Shown: positions 1-8,999, numbered from the stretch's first letter. The stretch is DNA of 64,000 bases from Azospirillum melinis (GCF_013340935.1 NZ_WHOS01000034.1:1-64000), one strand, 5' to 3'. Numbers and translations: made by a program. The notes: generated by a model not told the origin, from the letters alone.

Positions 1-26
1 ATGGCGGGCGTGAACTCCGGTGATCC

Positions 27-752
27 GTGGTGAGACTGCTTCAGCACCAGAATCATACACGAATTCAGTGGATTAGCCTTGCGCCCGCCGCCCCTTGCGC
101 CAGCCCTGATGAATTATTCGGGCTAGAGGCTCTGCTGCATCCCCGCACCCGGGAGGAGGATGAGCAGCGCCGGCTGGTCGCGGTTTTGAATCCTCTCTTG
201 GAGCGTGATGGCTTCCACCTAGCCGAAACCGCTTCCGTGTCGGGCTATCCGCTGTTCACTGTCAAAGCCACCGGCGGCTCCGCCGAGGCTCCGGCCGACC
301 CTCTCATCTCGGAAACGCTCGCCGCCTTCGACGAAGCCAGTGTGCACGAAGCCTGGACCCGGGCGCTGCAGCGGCGGGCAACCCATCCAGAGGGCGCGAT
401 CACTTCGGCCCGAACATTGCTGGAGACCGTCTGCAAGCACATCATCGAAGATGCTGGCGGGACCTACAGTGATCGGGAGGAGCTACCGAAGCTCTACCGG
501 ACGGCCGCCGAACACCTTCAGCTTGCCCTGGACCAGCACACCGAGGAAGTGTTCAAGACCATCCTCGGCAACTGCCAGAGCGTCGTAAACAGCTTGGCCA
601 GCATCCGCAACAAGCTGAGCGATGCCCACGGCCGTGGCCGCAAGGCGGTCCGCCCGTCAGCGCGACATGCGGAGCTGGCGGTGAATCTCGCCGGCACAGT
701 AGCGACCTTCCCGGTGTCGACGTGGCGGGCCCGCCAAGCGGTTAAGCCGTGA
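27..752 (+). CDS. Abortive-infection C-terminal domain protein
   Basis: A 241-residue protein read from a GTG start. The C-terminal half (about residues 120-225) resembles the Abi_C domain found at the end of AbiJ-like and other phage-defence proteins: a helical segment beginning SARTLLETVCKHIIED, then an LxxLY stretch and an ASIRNKLSDAHG motif. The N-terminal 110 residues are not recognised. The start is uncertain because the window begins just upstream; no strong Shine-Dalgarno is seen. No toxin or nuclease partner is visible inside the window, so a defence role is inference from the domain alone. It could instead be a general nucleic-acid-associated helical protein. Confidence 0.55.
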   Translation: MVRLLQHQNHTRIQWISLAPAAPCASPDELFGLEALLHPRTREEDEQRRLVAVLNPLLERDGFHLAETASVSGYPLFTVKATGGSAEAPADPLISETLAAFDEASVHEAWTRALQRRATHPEGAITSARTLLETVCKHIIEDAGGTYSDREELPKLYRTAAEHLQLALDQHTEEVFKTILGNCQSVVNSLASIRNKLSDAHGRGRKAVRPSARHAELAVNLAGTVATFPVSTWRARQAVKP

Positions 753-867
753 TGCGCACGCGTGACGGCATCATGTGATGCGCTTGCCGCCTATCGCGGC
801 TGTGGCAGTCCGGTCGATGGAATTTGACCAGCGCCACTGTTCTGTCGACGATGTGCAACTGTCAGCG

Positions 868-1908
868 TCAAGGCATGAGCACTGTGCGAAATCCCAGATG
901 GCTTGCGCCGAGTGCAACCTCCTGCGGGTGGCGTGAGGCCGGGCGGTAGCGCTGGCAGAAATTCTGCGCGCAGAGGAATGACCCGCCCTTGATAACCCGG
1001 CTGGGGATGTCCGGCTGCCGGGGGTCATAGCTGTCCTCCTGCCGGGGTCCTGTCGGATTGGGAGAGTCGAGTCCATCGTGCCTGGGCCGGTACCAGTCCG
1101 ACGTCCACTCCCACACGTTGCCGATCATGTCGTAAAGCCCGTAACCGTTCGCCTTGAAGCATCCCACGGGCGCAGTCGCCCGATATCCGTCCGCCTGGGT
1201 GTTCCGGATTGGAAAGAAGCCCTGCCAGGTGTTGGCCATCGCGAGCCCTTGGGGCGTGAATTCCCCACCCCAGGCATATGGTGCCCCCTCGAGGCCGCCG
1301 CGGGCGGCGAATTCCCACTGCGCCTCGGTCGGGAGCTCCCGGCCCAGCCATCGGGCGTAGGCCAGGGCATCCTGATGGGTTACGTGAACGACGGGGTGGT
1401 TCCTGCGTCCCTCGATGTCACTGCCGGGACCTTCCGGATGACGCCAGTTCGCTCCGGGCATCAGCCGCCACCAGCTGTTGGTCCCGCCCATCTGGTCGAG
1501 CGGGCTCACGAACACCACCGATCCGGCTGGCCGTGGCGAACCGGCGCCGGCAAGGCGGACGACACGCTCCGCCTCGGTCACATAGCCGGTCGCTTCGACA
1601 AATCGTGCGAATTGGGCATTCGTGACCTCGGTGCGGTCCATCCAGAAGCCATCCACCCGGACTTTGGTGGCCGGCCCCTCCTCGCTGTAATGCTCATCGG
1701 ACCCGATGGTGGTCTCGCCGCCGGGCACCCAGGCCATGCCGGCGTGACGATCTCCACCGTCCGGTTTGCCGGAATAGGACTGGCACAGCAACCCCGGCTC
1801 GGAGGGTGGTGCAACGGGTGCCGCATGGGGCGCGCTGAGACCGGCTGCGCCGATGGAGACGCATAGGGCGAGCAGGGAGATGAAAGGGAAAAGGATCCTG
1901 CGAGGCAT
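868..1908 (-). CDS. Formylglycine-generating enzyme (sulfatase-modifying factor) with signal peptide
   Basis: A 346-residue FGE-sulfatase-family protein. Start chosen at 1908 because a hydrophobic signal peptide (MPRRILFPFISLLALCVS) begins there and GGGAG precedes it by about 8 nt. The body shows GGETTIGSDEHYSEEGP, WMDRTEVTNAQFARFV, LPTEAQWEFAARGG and the C-terminal GGSFLC...FCQRYR segment. The two Cys in that last segment match the copper-binding/catalytic pair of genuine aerobic FGEs, so this should be an active oxidase that converts a sulfatase Cys to formylglycine, rather than a DUF323 relative lacking the pair. It lies 117 nt downstream of an arylsulfatase gene, its obvious client. Both carry export signals, so maturation may take place in the periplasm, which is an inference. 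Confidence 0.85.
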   Translation of the reverse strand: MPRRILFPFISLLALCVSIGAAGLSAPHAAPVAPPSEPGLLCQSYSGKPDGGDRHAGMAWVPGGETTIGSDEHYSEEGPATKVRVDGFWMDRTEVTNAQFARFVEATGYVTEAERVVRLAGAGSPRPAGSVVFVSPLDQMGGTNSWWRLMPGANWRHPEGPGSDIEGRRNHPVVHVTHQDALAYARWLGRELPTEAQWEFAARGGLEGAPYAWGGEFTPQGLAMANTWQGFFPIRNTQADGYRATAPVGCFKANGYGLYDMIGNVWEWTSDWYRPRHDGLDSPNPTGPRQEDSYDPRQPDIPSRVIKGGSFLCAQNFCQRYRPASRHPQEVALGASHLGFRTVLMP

Positions 1909-1955
1909 GGGACGATCTCCCGCGCTTTTTCGTTGAGCTGGACGCCGGTCGGCTC

Positions 1956-1992
1956 GGGAGAGCGCCACCGCTGGCTTCGGTGGCGCTCTCCC
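1956..1992 (-). terminator. Strong hairpin between sulfatase and FGE genes
   Basis: A perfect 14-bp inverted repeat, GGGAGAGCGCCACC / GGTGGCGCTCTCCC, with a 9-nt loop, lies between the sulfatase stop and the FGE start. There is no U-run on the downstream (minus-strand) side. It may therefore be a partial terminator or an mRNA-stabilising/processing hairpin that sets the sulfatase:FGE ratio, rather than a full terminator. Confidence 0.6.
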
Positions 1993-2025
1993 CGTTTACC
2001 TTGGTCGCGGTCACGACGGTCGCTG

Positions 2026-3783
2026 TCAGCGCTCGAGCTCGTCGTAGTAGCGCGTGCCGTTGCTGTATTGGAGCTGGTCGGCGATCTTGTCGTTGAAAAT
2101 GACGCCGTTCCTGTCGCGGAAGCTCTCCCAGGAGGCCAGCAGCTCCTTGGTTCGCTCAGGCTGAGCGTCCGCGAGGTTGATCGCCTCTGCCGGGTCTTCG
2201 GCGAGATTGTACAGGTGCCATTCGCCGGCGCCCCAGGGCTTGTTCACCCAGACCAGCTTCCAGTCGCCCTTCCGCAGGGAGGCCCGCCCGAACAGTTCCA
2301 GGCCCAGGACATAGTCGCTCGGATGCGCGCGGTCGGATCGGCCATTCAGATAGGGCCACAGGGAGGTACCCTGCATGGGATGTACGGTGCGGCCCTTGTA
2401 GCTCCCGCCGGGATGCGTGACGCCGGCGGCCTCGAGGAAGGTCGGCGCGAGATCCATGACGGTCGCGAGCTGGTCATCCCGCTTACCGCTCCGCGCGAAC
2501 TTCGGGTAGGAGACGATGGTCGGCGACCGCACGCCGCCTTCGGTCGGGAAGCCCTTGTAGAGGCGGAACGGCGTCGCGCTCACCTGCCCCCATCCCGGCC
2601 CATATCCCACATAGGATCCCGGCCGCCCGACGTTCTCCAGACTGTTGTCGAACGTCTCGTTCACCCACTTGGCGGGTACCAGATCCAGAATGTCGCTCCC
2701 TTCCGCACCGTTGTCGGACAGGAAGACGACGATCGTGTTCTCGAACTCGCCGATCTCCTTCAGGTAGGAGACCAGCCGACCGATGTTCTGGTCGAGGACG
2801 TCCACCATGGCCGCGTAGACCGCCATCCGGCGGGCCTCGATGTCTCTCTGCTGCTGCGTCAGATCCGTCCATTTGGGCCACACCGCAGACGGGGCGGGCA
2901 GCTTCATGTCTGCGGGGATCAGACCCGCCGCCTGCATGCGCTTGAACCGCTCGTTGCGAATGACGTCATAACCCGCCTTGTAGGTGTCCTTGTATTTTTC
3001 GATGACGGCGTCCGGTGCTTGCAGGGGGAAATGCGGTGCCGTGTAGGCGGCATAGGCGAAGAACGGCTTGCCGTCGGCCCGATTGCTGGCGATGTAATCG
3101 ATGATCTTGTCTGTGTAGAAATTCGTCGTGTAGTCGATCTTGGGGAGGGTGGCTTCCTTGCCATTCTCCCGGTAACGGGCCTTGCTGGTGCCCTTGCCGT
3201 CCGGCGGCGGCGCGTTTCCGGTCTGATCGAAGAAGCCGGCCCCGCCCTGGACCATGGCGTAGGACTGATCGAACCCGCGGGCGGCCGGACTCAACTCCTC
3301 GGTCAATCCCAGATGCCACTTGCCGGCCATGTAGGTGTGGTATCCCGCATCGCGCAGCAGTTCCGGGAAGGGAACCACGTTCATGCTGAGCGTCCCCTCG
3401 TACCCCGGCTGGCCCTTCTGCTCCGGTGTCGGAAGCTCGGCCATGGTGCCCAGTCCAGCAACGTGGTTGTCGGCCCCCGACATCAGCATGGCGCGCGTCG
3501 GCGAGCAGGCCGGCGACACATGGAAGTTCGTCAACTGAAGCCCCGAGCGCGCCAGAGCGTCCAGATTGGGCGTCTGGATTTCGCCGCCAAAGGCACCGAT
3601 GTCGGAATAGCCCAGGTCGTCGGCGAGGATCAGGAGGATGTTCGGGCGGCGCTCCGCAGAGGCCGCGCCGCCGCCCGTCCGGGCATCGGCGGCGAATGAC
3701 GGGCAGGACAGGGCTAGGCCAGCCGTGGCGGCCAAAAGCGCTCCAAGAGCGAGCCGCTGCCGGAACGACGGTGATGAGCGCAT
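2026..3783 (-). CDS. Periplasmic arylsulfatase (type I, Cys-type)
   Basis: A 585-residue sulfatase. An N-terminal signal peptide (ALGALLAATAGLALSCPSFA) is followed by RPNILLILADDLGYSDIGAFG, which supplies the metal-binding Asp pair. The CSPTR motif at about residues 92-96 is the formylglycine site (CxPxR) of type I sulfatases. Further family marks are GKWHLG and FLSDNGAEGSDILD. Length is typical of bacterial arylsulfatases acting on aryl or alkyl sulfate esters. A GGGAGG Shine-Dalgarno stands 8 nt before the ATG. The downstream FGE gene should install the formylglycine. The gene sits at the end of a catabolic cluster, suggesting sulfate release from a substrate whose carbon skeleton is then degraded; the substrate cannot be read from the sequence. 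Confidence 0.92.
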   Translation of the reverse strand: MRSSPSFRQRLALGALLAATAGLALSCPSFAADARTGGGAASAERRPNILLILADDLGYSDIGAFGGEIQTPNLDALARSGLQLTNFHVSPACSPTRAMLMSGADNHVAGLGTMAELPTPEQKGQPGYEGTLSMNVVPFPELLRDAGYHTYMAGKWHLGLTEELSPAARGFDQSYAMVQGGAGFFDQTGNAPPPDGKGTSKARYRENGKEATLPKIDYTTNFYTDKIIDYIASNRADGKPFFAYAAYTAPHFPLQAPDAVIEKYKDTYKAGYDVIRNERFKRMQAAGLIPADMKLPAPSAVWPKWTDLTQQQRDIEARRMAVYAAMVDVLDQNIGRLVSYLKEIGEFENTIVVFLSDNGAEGSDILDLVPAKWVNETFDNSLENVGRPGSYVGYGPGWGQVSATPFRLYKGFPTEGGVRSPTIVSYPKFARSGKRDDQLATVMDLAPTFLEAAGVTHPGGSYKGRTVHPMQGTSLWPYLNGRSDRAHPSDYVLGLELFGRASLRKGDWKLVWVNKPWGAGEWHLYNLAEDPAEAINLADAQPERTKELLASWESFRDRNGVIFNDKIADQLQYSNGTRYYDELER

Positions 3784-3876
3784 AGCTTTTTCCTCCCTTG
3801 ATACTGCTTACAGTCCGCCTGTTGTGGGTCAGTCAGGCGGTTGTCTCGGTGATGGAATTCGCGGAAAGCAACACTT

Positions 3877-4735
3877 CTAGGGCTGCGCCGCTGCTCGCCT
3901 GGAGGCCTGCGCGCGGGCTACCGTGCGCCGCATGGCCAAGACAATCGGTCGCTCGACCATTTTTCCGTTCACTTGAATGACACCCTCCGGGGCGTCCTTC
4001 CAGGCTGCGACAACCCGCTCGGCTTCGGTAACCTCGTCCGCCGTCGGGGTGTAGGCGTCGTTGATGACGGGTACCTGATTTGGATGGATAGCCATCTTCG
4101 CGGTGAAGCCCAGGGCCAGAGCCCGATGCGCTTCACTGCGACATCCGTCGGCATCGCGAACCGCGACGAAGGGCATGTCGATGGCCGGAATGCCAGCCTG
4201 GGCTGCGGCGTGCGCGACGCGCGAGCGACCGTACAGAAGGCCGTCCCAGGTCGCTGGAACGCCGAGTTCCGCCGCCAGATCCAAACCTCCGAACATGACG
4301 GCGCTCACGCGACGCGTCGCGGCGGTGATGGCTGCTGCTTGCTCAACCCCGCGCAGCGTCTCGATCTGCGCCACCAGGCGGAGAGCGAGCCCCGCCTCGG
4401 TCAGCAAGTCATCGACCCAACAGACTTCCACAGGAGAGTCGATCTTGGGAATGACGATGGTCCCGCTCGACGGGCGCGCATCAAGGAGCGCAAGGACGTC
4501 GCGCAGCCCCGCCGCACTGCGTGGCGTGTTGATTCTCACCACGCGGTCGGGAGCGTCGCCACAATCCGCCAGGAAGCGCACGGCCGCAGCACGGGCTTCC
4601 TCCTTGTGCGCCGGCGCGACGGGGCATCCTCCAGGTCCACGCAGACCGCATCAGCGCCGCGGCAAGCGCCTTGTCGAAGCGGTCGGGGCGTGATGCCGGG
4701 ACAAACAGGATGCTGCGCCAGCTGAGATCATCCAT
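3877..4735 (-). pseudogene. Frameshifted CitE-like HpcH/HpaI aldolase/lyase
   Basis: The reading frame from the ATG at 4735 gives a typical CitE N-terminus (SWRSILFVPASRPDRFDKAL). From 4581 leftward a different frame gives the remainder (RVVRINTPRS, SGTIVIPKIDSP, LVAQIETLRGV, MFGGLDLAAELG, KMAIHPNQVPVIN). Comparison with the expected ADAVCVDLEDAV segment indicates two small indels near 4660 and 4628 (one base lost, two gained), net +1. Total span corresponds to about 286 residues, the normal size of citrate-lyase-beta/malyl-CoA-lyase-like enzymes. The gene is either inactive or carries sequencing errors. It lies between the amidohydrolase and the sulfatase, all on the same strand. Confidence 0.8.
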
Positions 4736-4887
4736 GCTGCTTCCCCCTCTGTTCTATGTCGGTACGGCACCCTGCTATGACGGAGCCGGACAATGCCGGG
4801 GGAGGCCGGCCCTCGGTGGTGTCCATGCCCGAATGGCCGAAGATCGCCAGGAGCGATGTGCTTGGTGGTGCCGGGGCGGGTTTGGCT

Positions 4888-6159
4888 TCAGGCCCTCTCG
4901 CGCGCCACGAGGACTTCCGGAACCTTGTGGAAGAGGCCGTCCTTCATAATCGCCAGAAGACGGTTCCGGTTCTGTAGGATTGTGATATCCGCAAGCGGGT
5001 CGCCGTCGACCAGCAGCATGTCGGCCAGATATCCTTCCCGGATCAGACCGAGTTCATTACCCATGCCCATGATCTGACCGCCGAGCTTGGTTGCAGCGAC
5101 CAGGGTTTCCATCGGCGTGAAGCCGAGCAGATTCACGAAGATCTCCAAGTCGCGGGCGTTTGTGCCGTGCGGCTGCCACGCAAAACCGTAGTCGCCGCCG
5201 GGGAGAACAGTGATGCCGCGCTTGTGCATCTTCTTCATGGTATCGACCGCGATTTCCAGTTCGCGCTCGTACTGGAGCGACAGCGGGGAGCCGGGTAGGA
5301 TGCCGTAGGCGCCGGCCTCGCGGGCCGTGGTGAGCAGCCAAGCCAGGCCGGGTGCCACGAAATGCCGCTCCTTGACGGCCTCGAGCTGGTCCAGCGCCTC
5401 CTCATTGGCGTAGGAGGCGTGAAAGATGCCTTCGATGCCGAATTCGACGCACAGCTTGACCGATTCCGAGGAACGCGCGTGCGCGCACAGGGTCTTGCCA
5501 TGCGCCTTGGCTTCGCTGACCGCCATGGCGATCTCATCGCGCGCCATCGGCGTCACCTCGGCCGCGACGCCGGTGATCTCTTCGCCGGACAGGTTCAGTT
5601 TGATGTTGTCCACGCCGTACTTGATGTAACGGCGCACCGCCCTGCGGACCTCCTCCGGCCCGGACACGATCGTGCCGAAGTTCAATCCTTCATGTTCGAT
5701 GTGCGGCGGCGAAGTGTCGCCCAGCCCGCCGGGAGTGGCGATCTCCTGACCCGCGGCGCGGTACCGCGGCCCGGGAATCTGACCCGCGTTGATCGCGTTG
5801 CGGATCACGACATCCAAGCGGGGCTTGGCTGCGGCAGCCCCGAAGCCAGCCGTGAAGCCGGCGTCCAACACCAGTTTCGCCATGTCGGCGGCGAAGAGAA
5901 CGTGCTCTTCCGGCGGCATCTGCTGGATGGCCGCGAGGGTGGGCTGATTGTTCCACGACAGGTGCAGGTGCGAGTCGATGAGGCCCGGCATCAGTGTGGC
6001 GCCGCAGCCGTTCACATGGCGGTGCGCGTCGCGCGAGATCGCCCCTTCCTGTCGGGAAATCTCGACAATCCGGTTGCCCTGGACCAGCACCTCGCCGGCA
6101 TAGGGTTGCACCCCGGTGCCGTCGAAGACGCGCACATTGGTGAATAGGGTCGTTTGCAT
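4888..6159 (-). CDS. Metal-dependent amidohydrolase (imidazolonepropionase-like)
   Basis: A 423-residue amidohydrolase-superfamily enzyme. The N-terminal beta-sandwich (FTNVRVFDGTG, GEVLVQGNRIVEIS) leads to the metal-binding HxH motif in MPGLIDSHLHLSW. A possible bridging Lys lies in NIKLNLSGE, with later His ligands in CAHARSSESV and GIFHASYANEE and an Asp in LPGGDYGFAW. The C-terminus (GYLADMLLVDGDPLADITIL) closes the sandwich domain. Family members hydrolyse cyclic amides, lactams, carbamates or peptidase-like substrates; the exact substrate is not readable. A GAGGAAA Shine-Dalgarno precedes the ATG. It is encoded between the alpha/beta hydrolase and the CitE relic in the same direction, so a hydrolytic step in a degradation route is likely. 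Confidence 0.85.
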   Translation of the reverse strand: MQTTLFTNVRVFDGTGVQPYAGEVLVQGNRIVEISRQEGAISRDAHRHVNGCGATLMPGLIDSHLHLSWNNQPTLAAIQQMPPEEHVLFAADMAKLVLDAGFTAGFGAAAAKPRLDVVIRNAINAGQIPGPRYRAAGQEIATPGGLGDTSPPHIEHEGLNFGTIVSGPEEVRRAVRRYIKYGVDNIKLNLSGEEITGVAAEVTPMARDEIAMAVSEAKAHGKTLCAHARSSESVKLCVEFGIEGIFHASYANEEALDQLEAVKERHFVAPGLAWLLTTAREAGAYGILPGSPLSLQYERELEIAVDTMKKMHKRGITVLPGGDYGFAWQPHGTNARDLEIFVNLLGFTPMETLVAATKLGGQIMGMGNELGLIREGYLADMLLVDGDPLADITILQNRNRLLAIMKDGLFHKVPEVLVARERA

Positions 6160-6361
6160 CGTTTCCTCCTCATCGATCGGGGTTGATGCCGGTTTGCCGG
6201 CTTATGTTTTCATTCACCCCTGGATGGACGCTTCCGTCTCGCGGAGCGCGGCCGGCAAAGCCGGGCATCCACACGTTCACACCAAGGGGGCTCACCTCCG
6301 GACGGCCCCGCTGCGCCACGGGACGTGCACGTGCTGCAGCGGTGCGATGTCACGACGGCGC

Positions 6362-7126
6362 TTAGGCGGCGGAGAACAGGAAATTGACCAGCGCTTCGTT
6401 GACCGCCGCCGGACGCTCGAACGTCGTCCAGTGGCCGCAGCGGTCAAGGATGCGCAGGCTTGATCCCGGGATCTTCGACGCCAGGGCTCGTACGGCCGGA
6501 GGCGGAGCCGTGCCATCCTCGTCGCCCGTGATGAGCAGCGTCGGGCAGGTGATCCGCGTCACGTCGGCCGGCTCGGCGGCGGCGAGAGCTTCGCAGGTGC
6601 GGGCATAGCCCTCCGGGTCCTGGCGCATCAGGATCTCCCGGACGAACGCTGCGACTTCCGGCCGGCTGGCCTTGGTGTTGGCCGAGGTGCCCCCTTGGAC
6701 GATCGCGTCGGCAATGCCGACCATGCCCTCGCCGCGTGCCTTGGCTGCGCGGTCGCGCAGAGCCGGACGGGCGGCCTCGGGCGGCGCGTGCAACGGCCCG
6801 AGCAGCGCCAGACTGCGCACCCGCTCCGGCTGAAGGACGGCAAGGTGCTGGCACACGATGGTGCCGAGCGAGTGGCCGACCACATGGGCGCGCTCGATGC
6901 CACGGCTGTCCAGCACCGCCAAGACCGCTTCAACAAAGCCGGCGATCGAAACGTCACCCTCGGTCGGGCTGCGCCCGGAACCGGGCAGATCGAACCGCAC
7001 GCATTGGAAAAAACGCGACAACGCCCCGATCTGCGGCGTGAACACGTTGGAGGTGCCGCCCAGCCCGTGGACCAGGATCACCGGATCGCCGGCGCCATGC
7101 ACCTCGACGGCCAATTGCTGTGCCAT
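6362..7126 (-). CDS. Alpha/beta-fold hydrolase
   Basis: A 254-residue alpha/beta hydrolase. The oxyanion-loop segment VILVHGLGG is near residue 20 and the nucleophile elbow GHSLG has its Ser near residue 93. The acidic residue lies in LLITGDEDGTAPP and the catalytic His in DRCGHWTTFERP. Size and layout resemble 3-oxoadipate enol-lactonases and meta-cleavage-product hydrolases, but the sequence does not decide between them. The start codon at 7126 lies 41 nt after the stop of the FAH-family gene, suggesting co-transcription. An aromatic-ring or ring-cleavage catabolic context is inferred from the FAH neighbour. Confidence 0.88.
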   Translation of the reverse strand: MAQQLAVEVHGAGDPVILVHGLGGTSNVFTPQIGALSRFFQCVRFDLPGSGRSPTEGDVSIAGFVEAVLAVLDSRGIERAHVVGHSLGTIVCQHLAVLQPERVRSLALLGPLHAPPEAARPALRDRAAKARGEGMVGIADAIVQGGTSANTKASRPEVAAFVREILMRQDPEGYARTCEALAAAEPADVTRITCPTLLITGDEDGTAPPPAVRALASKIPGSSLRILDRCGHWTTFERPAAVNEALVNFLFSAA

Positions 7127-7167
7127 AAGGCGTTTCCCTTGTTGTCGTTGCGGAAGACCGGCCGTGT

Positions 7168-8049
7168 TCAGTCGAGAACGTTGCTGAGGCGGCCGAGCCC
7201 GTCGATTTCGATCGTTACGCGGTCACCCGGCTTCAGGAACTTCGGCGGGGTGAAGCCGATGCCAACACCGGCAGGCGTGCCGGTGGCGATGACGTCTCCG
7301 GGGTAGAGCGTGATGCCGGCCGACAGAGTCTCGATCATGGTCGGGATGTCGAAGATCAGATCGCTCGTGTTGGCGTTCTGGCGCAACTCGTCGTTGACCC
7401 AGCAGCGGAGCGACAGGTTCGCGGCATCGACTTCGTCGGCCGTCGCCAGCCATGGGCCCATCGGGCAGAAGGTGTCGAAGCTCTTGCCGAGGAACCATTG
7501 CTTATGGCGCGCTTGCCAATCCCGCGCCGTCACGTCGTTGATGATGACGTAGCCGAACACATGATCGTAGGCCTCGGCTTTCGAGATCCCCCGACCGCCC
7601 TTGCCGATGACCAAACCCAGTTCGGCCTCGTAGTCGATGCTGTCGCTCACGCCGTGTGGATAGCGGATTGGCTCATCATTGGCGATGACGGTCTCCGGCG
7701 GCTTGGTGAAAAAGATCGGCGCTTCAGGGATGGCGTCGGAAGCCTGCTTCGATCCGGCATCGAAGCCGCTGCGGGTGAACTCGTGAGCGTGCTCGTGGTA
7801 GTTCTTGCCAACGCAAAAAATGTTGCGATCCGGACGCGGGATCGGCGCATCGAGGCGGACGTCGGCCAGCGGAATTCCCGCGGCGTTGAGCGCGATATGC
7901 CCTTTGATCGCGTCGAACCGGCGAATGAGGTCGAGCATGTCGCCGACCGGTTCACCTTGAATGGTATCGAGCGGCCACACGCGCTGCTTGTCCGGGTCGA
8001 TCACGCCGACCGCGCGGCGTCCCTCATGCTGAAAGGTCACGAACTTCAT
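7168..8049 (-). CDS. Fumarylacetoacetate hydrolase family protein
   Basis: A 293-residue FAH-fold enzyme. The N-terminal part (VGVIDPDKQRVWPLD) is followed by the core: RNIFCVGKNYHEHAHEF, the metal-binding IDYEAELGLVIGKGGRGI (Glu-x-Glu), GYVIINDVTARDWQ, KSFDTFCPMGPW and DVIATGTPAGVGIGF. Relatives include 2-keto-4-pentenoate hydratases, acylpyruvases and fumarylacetoacetases. It is the first gene of the leftward cluster, starting opposite a GntR regulator across about 240 bp that hold a perfect inverted repeat. Regulation by that GntR protein is likely. Confidence 0.9.
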   Translation of the reverse strand: MKFVTFQHEGRRAVGVIDPDKQRVWPLDTIQGEPVGDMLDLIRRFDAIKGHIALNAAGIPLADVRLDAPIPRPDRNIFCVGKNYHEHAHEFTRSGFDAGSKQASDAIPEAPIFFTKPPETVIANDEPIRYPHGVSDSIDYEAELGLVIGKGGRGISKAEAYDHVFGYVIINDVTARDWQARHKQWFLGKSFDTFCPMGPWLATADEVDAANLSLRCWVNDELRQNANTSDLIFDIPTMIETLSAGITLYPGDVIATGTPAGVGIGFTPPKFLKPGDRVTIEIDGLGRLSNVLD

Positions 8050-8064
8050 GCGCTGTCTCCATTA

Positions 8065-8123
8065 ATCCAATAATGATCCAATTGGTGCATCCATTCACCA
8101 ATTTGCGCCATGTGTGATCCAAT
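8065..8123. promoter_or_regulatory. Candidate GntR operator region between FAH cluster and its regulator
   Basis: The divergent promoter region contains a perfect 8-bp inverted repeat, AATTGGTG (8080-8087) and CACCAATT (8096-8103), with an 8-nt spacer. Three copies of ATCCAAT occur at 8065-8071, 8076-8082 and 8117-8123. Half-sites of the TGGT/ACCA kind are usual for FadR-type GntR regulators. Autoregulation and control of the catabolic cluster are inferred from position. Confidence 0.5.
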
Positions 8124-8291
8124 AACAGCGCTGTGGAGCACGATTGGTCAAGAAAAAAATTCGTTCTACGGACTTTTTCGTTCGCCTTCCCGGTTGGCGC
8201 ACTAGCGTTCACACTGAGTTTGCGGTTGCGCCACAACAGGCGAGCCGCCATATTGGGTTACAAATGGGGCAGGCGTGGTTGCGGAGTGATC

Positions 8292-8999
8292 ATGGACGCA
8301 TTGAATCTCAGAGACCGGGCTGCTTCCGGCGCAAGCGCGGTTGTCGCGCTGATCGAGCAGAGCATTGCCGACGGCACCTGGGGCCCCGGCACCAAGCTGC
8401 CGACCGAACGTGAATTGGAGCAGCGGTTCAAGGTCTCCCGCAACACGTTGCGCAAGAGCCTGCGCGTGCTGGAGGAGCAAGGCAAGATTGTCCGGCATGT
8501 CGGACGTGGCTCGTTCGTCTCGTCGGAAGCGGCGCCGAAGGACACGGGTGCCGGTCAAAGCCTGACCAGTCGCATCATTGGCGCCAGCCCGGCGGAAATC
8601 ATGGAACTGCGGTTGATGGTTGAGCCGCAAGCGGCCGAGTTGGCCGCCGGGCGTGCCACCGCCGCCGATCTCCAGCGGATGGAGGAGTGCCTCACCCACG
8701 CGGAGCGTGCCCAGGACATCCCGGAGTTTGAGCACTGGGACGGTATGCTCCACGTGGCGATCATCGGGGCCGCCAAGAACGGTCTGCTGTCCGATGTGTA
8801 CGACGCGGTCAACGCCATCCGAAACCAGCCGGAATGGGCGCGGCTCAAGGTGCGTAGCCTCACCCCGGCGCGCCGTGCCGTTTATGAAGAGCAGCACCGG
8901 CGAGTCGTCGTCGCCCTCCATGACCGCGACGGCGATCAGGCCCGGGCGGCTCTTCAGGAGCATTTGCTTCAGGTCCGAGCGAACCTCTTGGGCAGCTGA
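8292..8999 (+). CDS. GntR/FadR-family transcriptional regulator
   Basis: A 235-residue regulator. Start placed at 8292, with GGAG 5 nt upstream. The winged helix-turn-helix shows LPTERELEQRFKVSRNTLRK and GKIVRHVGRGSFV (about residues 30-75). An all-helical FCD-type ligand-binding domain follows (AEIMELRLMVEPQAAELAAG, FEHWDGMLHVAIIGAAKN, EEQHRRVVVAL); the latter two carry the Asp/His positions that usually bind a metal in FCD domains. It is divergent from the FAH/hydrolase/amidohydrolase cluster and is the likely effector-responsive repressor of it. Confidence 0.9.
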   Translation: MDALNLRDRAASGASAVVALIEQSIADGTWGPGTKLPTERELEQRFKVSRNTLRKSLRVLEEQGKIVRHVGRGSFVSSEAAPKDTGAGQSLTSRIIGASPAEIMELRLMVEPQAAELAAGRATAADLQRMEECLTHAERAQDIPEFEHWDGMLHVAIIGAAKNGLLSDVYDAVNAIRNQPEWARLKVRSLTPARRAVYEEQHRRVVVALHDRDGDQARAALQEHLLQVRANLLGS

